Positions 19,720 through 27,939 of a stretch of 64,000 nt of DNA are shown here, piece after piece. Source of the DNA: Roseburia inulinivorans DSM 16841 (GTDB lineage Bacteria > Bacillota > Clostridia > Lachnospirales > Lachnospiraceae); the NCBI RefSeq assembly GCF_000174195.1, contig NZ_ACFY01000040.1, positions 1-64,000 on the forward strand, written 5' to 3'. A program made the translations under genes and the position numbers. The number at the start of each line of letters is the position of its first letter. Position 1 is the first letter of the stretch. A model generated the notes under the pieces. That model was not told the origin of the DNA. It saw nothing but the letters and a program-made list of their open reading frames with translations, and did not search any database.

Positions 19720-20805
19720 TTAGATAATAGCCTGGACATACAGATCCAGACGACTCTCCAGATTAACGAAGTTACCATTGTCAAGCTGGATGGTCGGGCG
19801 TGTAAGCTTCTTGTTGATCAGAACGATCTTTCCCGAAGATCCGTCACTTAACAATACTTCATTATTGATATAAGTATTAGCAATATGATCGAGAAAAGTC
19901 AAGATATATTTTGGATTAAATTGTGTCAATCCCTCTTTTTCAAATATTGCGATCACTTCAAACGGGCACAGCCCATCTCGGTAACAGCGGTTGGCTGTCA
20001 TGGCATCGTAGACATCTGCAATGGATACGATGGATGTGAAATCATCAATCTCGCTGCCGGTAAGTCCTAAAGGGTATCCTTTGCCATCAAATCGTTCATG
20101 GTGTAAGAGAACGGCATTTTTGACACGCTGATCGATGTTAAGGTTTTTGACCATATTGTAGCCGATCACCGGGTGTTTCTTGATCTCTTCGTATTCGGAA
20201 TCTGTAAGCTTTCCGGGTTTTCCAATGATCTCATTTGGAATTTTGGATTTCCCGATATCATGCAGCAGACCGCAGAGTGTCAGAGTGTCCATATCCTTCT
20301 CGGAAAAATTCTTCCATTTGCCGATCAGACGGCAGATCAGTGCGACGTTGACACTGTGCGCATAGGTGGAATCATCGATCTGTCTCATATTGTGCAGCAT
20401 ATCGAACATGGAGATCGTAGTACTGTTTTCTCCAAAGAGCGTCAGAGTTTCATCCAGAAGCTGATCTACATTGAGATCCTCGTCATTTGCGATAAAATTA
20501 TTGATATTTTCCTTCATAAAGGAAACTTTCTTGGTATAATCTGTTTTAAATCTTTGAAATTCCGGGCTTCTGCGGATACGTTGGGAATAAGTTTCCAAAC
20601 GTTGTGCAGTCATGGTGCTTGAATTGCGGTCACCATGATTTTCAGGGAAAATGCTGACAGAAGCAATCTGATAGAACTTTAAGTGTTCGATCAGCTGCAA
20701 TGTAACAGGAGTATTCTGTTTTGCAAGACATTGCCCATGATAGGAAAAGACATCTTCACTGATGACCATGCCCGGTTTCAGGTTATTAATTGAAACGATT
20801 TTCAT
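19720..20805 (-). CDS. HD-GYP domain protein, likely c-di-GMP phosphodiesterase
   Basis: The 361-residue protein has a short N-terminal domain (KIVSINNLKPGMVISEDV, common before HD-GYP domains), then the HD-GYP domain at about residues 125–310. The metal ligands and signature are intact: LLHDIGKSKIP (HD), KKHPVIGYNM, LLHHERFDGKGYPLGL (GYP) and SIADVYDAMTANR. HD-GYP enzymes break down c-di-GMP, which usually promotes motility. There is no membrane or receiver domain, so the input signal is unknown. A sigma-28-like promoter lies about 110 bp upstream. The PilZ protein of the flagellar operon is a plausible downstream reader of the same signal. Confidence 0.9.
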   Translation of the reverse strand: MKIVSINNLKPGMVISEDVFSYHGQCLAKQNTPVTLQLIEHLKFYQIASVSIFPENHGDRNSSTMTAQRLETYSQRIRRSPEFQRFKTDYTKKVSFMKENINNFIANDEDLNVDQLLDETLTLFGENSTTISMFDMLHNMRQIDDSTYAHSVNVALICRLIGKWKNFSEKDMDTLTLCGLLHDIGKSKIPNEIIGKPGKLTDSEYEEIKKHPVIGYNMVKNLNIDQRVKNAVLLHHERFDGKGYPLGLTGSEIDDFTSIVSIADVYDAMTANRCYRDGLCPFEVIAIFEKEGLTQFNPKYILTFLDHIANTYINNEVLLSDGSSGKIVLINKKLTRPTIQLDNGNFVNLESRLDLYVQAII

Positions 20806-20903
20806 AAAGCACCTTTCCGTCCTATATTTAGCATTAAAATTCTAGCATAAATTTTTCCTGTTGTGTAGATAAAAAATTCATGAAATGCAAAAAAACATTC
20901 TTC

Positions 20904-20932
20904 TATACAAAATTATCGGTTAAAGGTATAAT
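20904..20932 (+). promoter_or_regulatory. Sigma-A promoter for the GH13 gene
   Basis: TATACA (20904–20909, 4 of 6), a 17-bp spacer and a perfect TATAAT (20927–20932) precede the start at 20986. It overlaps the divergent sigma-28-like site. Confidence 0.5.
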
Positions 20933-20939
20933 AATATTA
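20913..20939 (-). promoter_or_regulatory. Candidate sigma-28 (FliA/SigD) promoter for the HD-GYP gene
   Basis: On the minus strand TAAT (20939–20936), 15 bp and ACCGATAA (20920–20913) match the sigma-28 consensus TAAA-N15-GCCGATAA at 3 of 4 and 7 of 8 bases. It would give a 5' leader of about 100 nt before the start at 20805. A weak sigma-A-like TGCTAGAAT also lies nearer the gene (near 20840), so both forms may be used. Confidence 0.45.
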
Positions 20940-20985
20940 TATGTCGTAACATTTTTTTGAAAAAAAATACAAGGCTGGTGACAGA

Positions 20986-22860
20986 ATGAACTATACGGTG
21001 ACAGAAGGTAATTATTTGAGATTTGGATTGCAGAGCGTAAAAGATGGTGTCATTTTTACTTTTGCAGGAGAAAAAGAAGATGTGTGTGAAGTCATATTAT
21101 ATGACAGATCCTTAAAGGTCGCCGGCAGGGTGGAGGCTCCGGCTGCATTTTGCAGAGGGGCAGTCAGATCTGTTTACATACATGGGTTGAAGGCAGATCA
21201 TTTATTATATAATTATGAGATCAATGGAGAGATAGTGCCGGATCCCTATGCATCGAAGATTGCTGGAAGAGAAAAGTGGGATGATGCGAGAAGAGCAGAA
21301 TGTGACTTCTTAGTCTGTGGCAGTTTTGAAGAAAAAGAATATGAATGGCAGAGCGCGTGCTGCCCGGAGATCCCGAAAAACGAAATGGTCATGTACAAGC
21401 TTCATGTCAGGGGATTTTCCATGGATTCCGGGAAAAAGGGAAAAATGCGTGGAACATTTGCGGCAGTGGAGGAGCGGATTCCCTATCTGAAAGCGTTAGG
21501 CGTGACGACGGTGGAGCTGATGCCGGTCTATGAGTTTGAGGAGATTGAGATTCCAAAGAAACAAAAACTTCCAGGGTATATACCACAGGGCAGCATACCG
21601 GAAAAGGAAGCCGGTTCCGGGACAGACAAAGAAAAATTAAAAGTCAATTACTGGGGGTATACAAAAGGATTCTATTTTGCTCCGAAAGCCTCTTATGGCT
21701 GTAGCAAGAATGTGACACGGGAATTGAAACATCTGATCGATGCACTGCATCAGAATCAGATGGAGTGCGTGATGGAGATGTATTTTGAGCAGGAGGAGAA
21801 TCAGAACCTGATCATGGATGCACTTCGTTACTGGGCAACGGAATTTCGTGTAGATGGTTTTCATCTGATCGGGGAGAATGTGCCGATCACTGCAATCGCC
21901 CAGGATTTGTTCCTGCGGAGAAGCAAGATCTTTTATCAGTATATCCCGGAGCAGTTGTGGAAGGAGAAGGAAAACTATCCGCATCTGTTTGTATACAATG
22001 ACGAGTATCTTTATACAGGAAGAAAATTGTTAAATCATCAGGGTGGCAGCCTTTTTGAGTTTGGCAATCAGCAGAAGAAACAGAACAAAACAGTCGGTTT
22101 TGTTAATTTTATGGCAAACAATAATGGTTTTACGCTGGCAGATCTTTTTTCCTATTGTGAGAAACACAATGAGGCGAATGGAGAAGAAAATGCGGACGGT
22201 TCAAATTATAATTTCAGTATCAATTGTGGCACGGAGGGAAAGACTTCAAGAAAATATGTGAAGGAACTCCGAAGAAAACACTTGTATATGGCGTTGTCCA
22301 TGGTTTTCTTTGCGCAGGGAGTGCCGTTGCTTCTCGCAGGGGATGAAGCACTAAATTCCCAGCAGGGCAATAATAATGCATATTGCCAGGATAACAAAAC
22401 CGGGTGGATCAATTGGAAGAAGAGTGCAGGCATGGAGGCGCTGCAGAAGTTTGTACAAAAACTTGCAATATTCCGTAAGGCGCATCCGGTGATACGTAAA
22501 GCGGAACCGATGCATCTGAACGATTATCAGCATAAAGGCTGTCCGGATCTGTCCTATCATTCAGATAATGCCTGGGCAGCAGGACTCCCGGAAGAAAAGG
22601 GGGCATTTGGTGTGATGTACTGTGGGGATTATGCCGTGAATGATGCTGGTGAGCCGGATGATATGGTCTATATTGGCTATAATTTCCATACCGGAGTGAA
22701 TGAACTTGCCCTGCCGAAACTTGCCGGGAAGAAGAAATGGTATGTAGTCATGGACACCGCAGAACAGGAACATGCTTTCCTGCCAGAGGAAAAACTGGCG
22801 GAAAACCAGCACAGGATCACGGTCAGACCGCAGTCTGTCGTTTTATTACTTGGAAAATAG
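20986..22860 (+). CDS. GH13 (isoamylase/GlgX-like) protein lacking catalytic residues
   Basis: The 624-residue protein has an N-terminal E-set/CBM48-like domain (about 1–100), a GH13 barrel (about 130–480) and a C-terminal beta domain. Framework motifs are kept: YKLHVRGFS, GVTTVELMPVYEF, YWGYTKGFYFAPKASYG and GDEALNSQQGNNNAY. However, region II reads VDGFHLI instead of VDGFRFD, so Ile295 replaces the nucleophile Asp. Region IV reads NNNGFTL instead of CHDGFTL, so Asn379 and Asn380 replace His and Asp. No clear acid/base Glu is found. It is probably a non-hydrolytic glycan-binding or regulatory relative of debranching enzymes. Spacing to the DUF5662 gene is 12 bp. Confidence 0.85.
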   Translation: MNYTVTEGNYLRFGLQSVKDGVIFTFAGEKEDVCEVILYDRSLKVAGRVEAPAAFCRGAVRSVYIHGLKADHLLYNYEINGEIVPDPYASKIAGREKWDDARRAECDFLVCGSFEEKEYEWQSACCPEIPKNEMVMYKLHVRGFSMDSGKKGKMRGTFAAVEERIPYLKALGVTTVELMPVYEFEEIEIPKKQKLPGYIPQGSIPEKEAGSGTDKEKLKVNYWGYTKGFYFAPKASYGCSKNVTRELKHLIDALHQNQMECVMEMYFEQEENQNLIMDALRYWATEFRVDGFHLIGENVPITAIAQDLFLRRSKIFYQYIPEQLWKEKENYPHLFVYNDEYLYTGRKLLNHQGGSLFEFGNQQKKQNKTVGFVNFMANNNGFTLADLFSYCEKHNEANGEENADGSNYNFSINCGTEGKTSRKYVKELRRKHLYMALSMVFFAQGVPLLLAGDEALNSQQGNNNAYCQDNKTGWINWKKSAGMEALQKFVQKLAIFRKAHPVIRKAEPMHLNDYQHKGCPDLSYHSDNAWAAGLPEEKGAFGVMYCGDYAVNDAGEPDDMVYIGYNFHTGVNELALPKLAGKKKWYVVMDTAEQEHAFLPEEKLAENQHRITVRPQSVVLLLGK

Positions 22861-22872
22861 GAAGTCAGGGAA

Positions 22873-23487
22873 ATGAATATTTGGAAACATTTTTGCACGA
22901 TCAACCATCATAAAATACTTGTGATGAGAGGGTGCTTTCAGGTTGGACTGATCAGGCAGGGACTGCTTCACGATCTTTCAAAATACAGTCCGACCGAGTT
23001 TATCGTAGGATGTAAATACTATCAGGGCAATATGAGCCCGAACAATGCAGAGCGTGAGGCGGTTGGTTATTCTTCCGCATGGCTGCATCACAAGGGCAGG
23101 AACAAACACCATTTAGAGTACTGGATTGATTATGGAATACCGGATAAAGAAGGACCGCATAAAGGGGAACACAAAGGTCTCTGTGGCATGAAGATGCCAG
23201 TCAATTATGTGGTGGAAATGTATATAGACCGCGTAGCGGCATCGAAGAACTATCAGAAAGAAAAGTACCGGGACGACAGTGCTTTAGCATATTATATGAA
23301 CGGACGGCAATTTCATGTGCTCCATGATGATACGAGGGCATTGTTAGAACTTCTGTTGGAAATGCTAGCGATAAAAGGTGAAAAAGCAACGAACCGCTTT
23401 ATCCGTGAAGAGGTTCTCTCCCATAAAATCCCGTATGAGAAAGAACCGTTACTGCAATTGAAAGAACAGTTAGAAAAAGAATCATAA
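22873..23487 (+). CDS. DUF5662 family protein, putative metal-dependent HD-like hydrolase
   Basis: The 204-residue cytosolic protein starts MNIWKHFCTINHHKILV. GLLHDLSKYSPTEF supplies an HD-like His-Asp pair, and further His come from SAWLHHKGRNKHHLEYW. This pattern is found in DUF5662 proteins of phage and Firmicutes, whose activity is not known. It lies 12 bp after the GH13 gene and overlaps the convergent Rlu gene by 6 bp. Metal binding is inferred from the His/Asp spacing only. Confidence 0.8.
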   Translation: MNIWKHFCTINHHKILVMRGCFQVGLIRQGLLHDLSKYSPTEFIVGCKYYQGNMSPNNAEREAVGYSSAWLHHKGRNKHHLEYWIDYGIPDKEGPHKGEHKGLCGMKMPVNYVVEMYIDRVAASKNYQKEKYRDDSALAYYMNGRQFHVLHDDTRALLELLLEMLAIKGEKATNRFIREEVLSHKIPYEKEPLLQLKEQLEKES

Positions 23488-24378
23488 TATCATTTCAGGA
23501 AAAAGAGCCTGCATATCTTCCGGCAAAGGAGCAGTGAACACCAGCGGTTTCTTTGTGACCGGGTGGGTGAAACGAAGCCGGTAAGAGTGCAGAGCCTGTC
23601 TGTTTATCTTTGTAAAATCAGGATTGTATAAAAAATCACCGATCAATGGATGCCCGATGGATTTCATATGGACGCGGATCTGATGGGTACGTCCGGTCTC
23701 TAATTTCAGGGAGATCAGGGAAAGACCGTCTTGATAGGCAAGTCTTTTATAATGCGTGATGGCAGTTTCGCCGTGAAGCACATCGATCTGCCGTTCTATC
23801 GTGGAACCTTCTTTCCGCCCGATCGGAGCGTTGACCGTCCCCTCATCCTCTGTGAAACCTTTCACAATGGCAAGATATTCCCTGCTTATGCCCCGGACTG
23901 ACACCTCGCTGTTTAATATTGCGGAACTGATGAGATGTTTGGCAAGGATGGTGAGCCCGGTGGTGTCCCGGTCTAAGCGGTTGACACAGCGGAACGTATA
24001 AGGAATGCCCTGTGTCTGGTAATAATGGCAGACAGCGTTGGCGAGTGTGTTGTCATAATTGTTCATGGAAGGATGGATTGGCATATCGGCTGGTTTGTTT
24101 ACCACTAAAATGTCCTCATCTTCATAACAGATGGAGAGAGGGAGATTGGTGGCAACAATATTTTCAGAGCCTTCCGTTTCCTCAAAATGGATAAAAAGAC
24201 AATCCCCGTCGTTAAGCCTGGTACTCATATATTCCCATTTGCCATTTAAAAGAATACTTTCCGGAATCTTTTTCAACTGCACGGTCACGGCATGGGAAAA
24301 ACCCTGCTTTTTCAGATAGTCAGAGATGGTCACACCATTGTCCTGTGCGGTTATGTTATATTCTAAATCACGTGTCAT
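23482..24378 (-). CDS. RluA/RluD-family RNA pseudouridine synthase
   Basis: The enzyme has 298 residues. An N-terminal S4-like domain (VTISDYLKKQGFSHAVTVQLKK) precedes the catalytic domain, with NKPADMPIHPS, the catalytic motif RLDRDTTGLTILAKH and the C-terminal LETGRTHQIRVHMKSIGHPLIGD. These enzymes isomerise specific uridines in rRNA or tRNA. The target site cannot be read from sequence. The 3' end overlaps the convergent DUF5662 gene. Confidence 0.93.
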   Translation of the reverse strand: MTRDLEYNITAQDNGVTISDYLKKQGFSHAVTVQLKKIPESILLNGKWEYMSTRLNDGDCLFIHFEETEGSENIVATNLPLSICYEDEDILVVNKPADMPIHPSMNNYDNTLANAVCHYYQTQGIPYTFRCVNRLDRDTTGLTILAKHLISSAILNSEVSVRGISREYLAIVKGFTEDEGTVNAPIGRKEGSTIERQIDVLHGETAITHYKRLAYQDGLSLISLKLETGRTHQIRVHMKSIGHPLIGDFLYNPDFTKINRQALHSYRLRFTHPVTKKPLVFTAPLPEDMQALFPEMIL

Positions 24379-24500
24379 AATCGTTCCTTTCCTAAGACCA
24401 TAAAACGATTATAGCGAAAAGCATGAAAAATTAAAAGAGGAAAAGCACGGAGAACTTGCCCTAAACATAAGATGTATCAAGAAAGCTTTTAAGGTGCGTT

Positions 24501-25118
24501 TTGAAAACATTTTTATCTCCGTTGACGATGGAACAGGAAAGCGAATGTCTGAAGAAAATGAAAAATGGTGACCTTGAGGCGAGAAACGAGCTGATCGAGC
24601 GCAATATGCGGCTGGTTGCCCATGTGGCAAAAAAATACCAGAACCCGGAGGATGAGATGGAGGATCTGATTTCCATCGGAACCATTGGACTGATCAAGGC
24701 AGTGGAAACATACAAAGAGGATTATGGGAGCAGGCTTGCGACCTATGCGGCAAGGTGTATTGACAATGAACTATTAATGCATTTCCGGGCAAAAAAGAAA
24801 ACGTCGAAAGAAGTTTCCCTGTATGAGCCGATTGGAACTGATAAAGAGGGGAACCAGATCCAGCTTTTGGATGTTGTGGTCAGCGAGGACGAGGATGTTG
24901 TGGAATTGCTGGAACAGGATCGCAAAGTCAGACGGCTGAATGAAATTATTCCGCAGACATTGTCCGGAAGGGAATTGTTTATTATCATAAACCGTTACGG
25001 ACTCTATGGGAAAAAGACAATGACACAGAGGGAGATCGCAAGAAAACTTGGGATTTCCAGATCCTATGTTTCGAGGATCGAAAAGAGGGCGATCGAAAAA
25101 CTCAGGCAGGCATTTTAG
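24501..25118 (+). CDS. sigK: Sporulation sigma factor K, form without pro-sequence
   Basis: The 205-residue sigma-70 factor has region 2 ERNMRLVAHVAKKYQNP…DLISIGTIGLIKAVETY…YAARCIDNELLMHFRA and region 4 MTQREIARKLGISRSYVSRIEKRA, close to Bacillus SigK. The TTG start at 24501 follows AAGGTG; an in-frame TAA at about 24469 rules out a longer form. The hydrophobic N-terminal pro-peptide removed by SpoIVFB in Bacillus is therefore absent, as in Clostridioides difficile. The gene is not split by a skin element. CATAAGAT at 24466–24473 resembles a sigma-E −10 box, but no −35 was found. Confidence 0.88.
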   Translation: MKTFLSPLTMEQESECLKKMKNGDLEARNELIERNMRLVAHVAKKYQNPEDEMEDLISIGTIGLIKAVETYKEDYGSRLATYAARCIDNELLMHFRAKKKTSKEVSLYEPIGTDKEGNQIQLLDVVVSEDEDVVELLEQDRKVRRLNEIIPQTLSGRELFIIINRYGLYGKKTMTQREIARKLGISRSYVSRIEKRAIEKLRQAF

Positions 25119-25142
25119 GTGTATTATAATATAGAAGAAATA

Positions 25143-25170
25143 TTGTAAAATCTGGAAAATGTGCTATACT
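25143..25170 (+). promoter_or_regulatory. Sigma-A promoter for yifB–dprA(–topA)
   Basis: TTGTAA (25143–25148), a 16-bp spacer and TATACT (25165–25170), with an extended −10 TG (TGCTATACT), lie 148 bp before the yifB start. Confidence 0.65.
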
Positions 25171-25177
25171 AAAACTG

Positions 25178-25248
25178 CATCTGGCAGATGTATGAGGGCT
25201 TCTGCCGGATGTCGGAATCTTTTTTTATCAGAATCATTGCAGGATTCC
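25178..25248 (+). promoter_or_regulatory. Structured 5' leader of yifB, possible attenuator
   Basis: The leader begins with an 11-bp stem (25178–25188 with 25201–25211, one G·U pair). T7 starts 8 nt later at about 25220. GGAATC (25214–25219) can instead pair with GATTCC (25243–25248), and GCAGG/CCTGC forms a small hairpin in the same place. This could be alternative folding or a weak terminator. No known riboswitch class was recognised. Confidence 0.35.
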
Positions 25249-25318
25249 CTGCGGTATCCACAGAGTATTTTCGAATACATTTATTTTTGATGCAGAAAAC
25301 GAGGGAAAGGAAGGGTAT

Positions 25319-26845
25319 TTGTATAGTTTAGTAACAACCTCGATCATCCAGGGGATCAAGAGCATCCCGGTCTATGTGGAGGCGGATGTCTCAGATGGCA
25401 TGCCGCTTTTTGAGATGGTCGGGTCACTTTCGCCTGAGGTAAAAGAATCCAAAGAGCGTGTGCGCACAGCACTGAAAAATACAGGGTATATTCTGCCGCC
25501 AAAACGTATCACGATCAATTTTATCCCTGCCAATATCAGAAAGACCGGATCAGGCTTCGACCTTCCGGTTGTTGCCGCAGTGCTTTGTGCCATTGGCATT
25601 GTGCCGGAGGAAGCGTTAAAGGACACGATGGTCGTGGGTGAGATCAGCTTGAGCGGGGAGGTAAAGCCCGTCAATGGAATACTGCCTATGGTGGCAGAGG
25701 CAAAGGAACGCGGCGTCACACGCTGTATCGTACCGGCGGAGAATCATACAGAGGCGCAGCTTGTAAAAGAGATAGAAATTTTTGCGGTGCAGAGTATTGC
25801 AGAAATGATACATATTTTAAACGGGGGCACATACATTGAAAAAGAAATAGGAAAAGCAGTGGCAAAAACGATCCGGATGCTGGATTTTTCGGATATCCAG
25901 GGACAGCATTTTGTAAAGAGAGCCTGTGAGGTGGCAGTGAGCGGTATGCACAATCTGCTGATGATAGGACCACCCGGTGCAGGTAAGACCATGACGGCAA
26001 TGCGGATACCGACGATCCTTCCGCCGCTTGATGAAAAAGAGCAGATGGAACTTTCGAAAATTTACAGTGTATCCGGACAGTTTCAATTACGGGAACAATT
26101 AATGGAGGAACGTCCGTTCCGTTGTCCACATCATACGATCACGACGCAGGGATTAGTGGGTGGTGGACTGATCCCAAAGCCGGGAGAAATCTCTCTGGCA
26201 CACAAGGGCGTTTTATTTTTGGATGAATTGCCGGAATTTAAGCAAAATACTATTGAGATCTTAAGACAGCCGATGGAGGAAAAGGAAGTGCGTTTAGTGC
26301 GCGTGAACGGCACGTATGAATATCCGGCTGATTTTATCCTTGTGGCTGCCATGAATCCCTGCAAATGCGGTTATTATCCCGATATGCAGAAATGCAGATG
26401 CACGGCTGCTTCCATTGAACGCTATATCAACCGTATCAGTCAGCCGCTCTTAGACCGCATTGACATCTGTGTGGAGACTCCGCAGATTAAATTTGAAGAG
26501 CTGAACGGAACGAAAAAAGAGGAATGTTCCGATACAATCCGGGAACGTGTGATTGAAGTGCATGCGATCCAGAAAAAACGTTATCAGAAAGAAGATTTTC
26601 AGTTTAACAGCCAGATTCCGGCTGCACGGATTGCAGAATACTGTGCTCTGTCGAAAGATCAGGGAAAATATATGAAGAAAATTTACAAACAGTTAAATCT
26701 GACTGCCCGGTCTTATCATAAAATCTTAAAGGTTGCGCGGACACTGGCAGATATGGACGGCACTGAAAACATTCTGGATGCGCATTTGAATGAGGCAGTC
26801 TGCTATCGCAATATTGATAAAAGATTCTGGAGGGATTCGTTATGA
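25319..26845 (+). CDS. YifB/ComM-family Mg-chelatase-like AAA+ ATPase
   Basis: The 508-residue protein has an N-terminal Lon-protease-like domain (GMPLFEMVGSLSPEVKESKERVRTALKNTG) and an AAA+ domain with Walker A MIGPPGAGKTM and Walker B-like GVLFLDELPEF. A four-Cys zinc-type patch CKCGYYPDMQKCRC is typical of the family, as is the Mg-chelatase C-terminal helical domain. ComM proteins drive branch migration during natural transformation, consistent with dprA directly downstream (4-bp overlap). The start is TTG 25319 behind GGAAGG. Confidence 0.93.
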   Translation: MYSLVTTSIIQGIKSIPVYVEADVSDGMPLFEMVGSLSPEVKESKERVRTALKNTGYILPPKRITINFIPANIRKTGSGFDLPVVAAVLCAIGIVPEEALKDTMVVGEISLSGEVKPVNGILPMVAEAKERGVTRCIVPAENHTEAQLVKEIEIFAVQSIAEMIHILNGGTYIEKEIGKAVAKTIRMLDFSDIQGQHFVKRACEVAVSGMHNLLMIGPPGAGKTMTAMRIPTILPPLDEKEQMELSKIYSVSGQFQLREQLMEERPFRCPHHTITTQGLVGGGLIPKPGEISLAHKGVLFLDELPEFKQNTIEILRQPMEEKEVRLVRVNGTYEYPADFILVAAMNPCKCGYYPDMQKCRCTAASIERYINRISQPLLDRIDICVETPQIKFEELNGTKKEECSDTIRERVIEVHAIQKKRYQKEDFQFNSQIPAARIAEYCALSKDQGKYMKKIYKQLNLTARSYHKILKVARTLADMDGTENILDAHLNEAVCYRNIDKRFWRDSL

Positions 26846-27921
26846 AATATCAGTACTGGCTTTCAAATATTCCGGGAGTCGGCTGTAAGACGATCCACCG
26901 CCTTTTGGGACAGGCAGGTTCTGCGGAAGAAATTTATTTTCTGAAAAAAGAGCAGTTAGAAAAGCTCTCCGGGCTGTCTGACCGCCAGGTGCATGCGATC
27001 ACTGATCGGAAGAAAAACTGGAATCTGGAAGAAAAATATGCTGCGCTGGGAGAAAGCGGGATCTCTTTTTTATCCTGCGAGATGGAGTCATATCCTAAGC
27101 AGCTCAGGAATATCGTGGATGCACCATACAGTTTATACATCAAAGGGAAAATGCCTGATTTCTCAAAAAGAAGAGTGGCGGTCGTCGGGGCGAGAATGTG
27201 CTCGGAATACGGAAAGAAAATGGCAGAACAGATCGGTGAAAAACTGGCGTTTTGCGGGGCAGAGGTTTTAAGCGGCATGGCAAGAGGAATTGATGCTTAC
27301 GGACATATCGGGGCATTAAAAGCGGGAGGAAACACCTATGCGGTGCTGGGGTGTGGCGTAAACATCTGTTACCCGCGGACGAATCAGAAATTATATGAGG
27401 ATATTCTTTCACATGGAGGGATTATCTCTGAGTATCCGCCGGAGACTGAGCCGATTGCACAATTGTTTCCTGCAAGAAACCGGATCATATCAGCCCTCTC
27501 TGATGTAGTCGTGATCGTGGAGGCAAAAGAGCGGAGTGGTTCCCTGATTACGGCAGATTTTGCGTTAGAACAGGGAAAGGATATTTATGCAGTTCCGGGG
27601 CGTGTGACAGATTCCTTAAGCATGGGCTGCAATAACCTGATCCGGCAGGGGGCGGGCATTATAAACAGCGTAGAAGATTTTGTAAAAGATCTTGAATTGT
27701 ATGCGTGTAATGACACAACTCAAGAAAATTTTAACAAATTATTACTTGAAAAAGATGAAAGCTTGGTGTATGCTTGTTTGAGTTTACGACCGAAAAGTAT
27801 GGAAGAACTTTTGAAAAAGACAGGATTTGCAATGCCTCAGATGGCAGATATCCTGCAGAGACTGATTCAGAAGGACTTTATCACGGAATCTTTTAAAAAT
27901 TATTATATACGCAAAATCTGA
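26842..27921 (+). CDS. dprA: DNA processing protein DprA
   Basis: DprA loads RecA on incoming single-stranded DNA in transformation. The 359-residue protein has an N-terminal helix-hairpin-helix region (IPGVGCKTIHRLLG), a Rossmann core with VVGARMCSEYGKKMA, SGMARGIDAYGHIGALK, GCGVNICYPRTNQ and AVPGRVTD, and a C-terminal winged-helix DML1-like domain (about 290–359). The ATG overlaps the yifB stop. No competence pilus genes are in the window. Confidence 0.95.
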   Translation: MKYQYWLSNIPGVGCKTIHRLLGQAGSAEEIYFLKKEQLEKLSGLSDRQVHAITDRKKNWNLEEKYAALGESGISFLSCEMESYPKQLRNIVDAPYSLYIKGKMPDFSKRRVAVVGARMCSEYGKKMAEQIGEKLAFCGAEVLSGMARGIDAYGHIGALKAGGNTYAVLGCGVNICYPRTNQKLYEDILSHGGIISEYPPETEPIAQLFPARNRIISALSDVVVIVEAKERSGSLITADFALEQGKDIYAVPGRVTDSLSMGCNNLIRQGAGIINSVEDFVKDLELYACNDTTQENFNKLLLEKDESLVYACLSLRPKSMEELLKKTGFAMPQMADILQRLIQKDFITESFKNYYIRKI

Positions 27922-27939
27922 AAGTAAGGAGACAGTTGA

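Noticed and set aside
25187..25330. Leader peptide of about 47 codons upstream of yifB
   Set aside because: Its ATG has no ribosome site and lies in the hairpin; composition gives no sign of a regulatory codon run.
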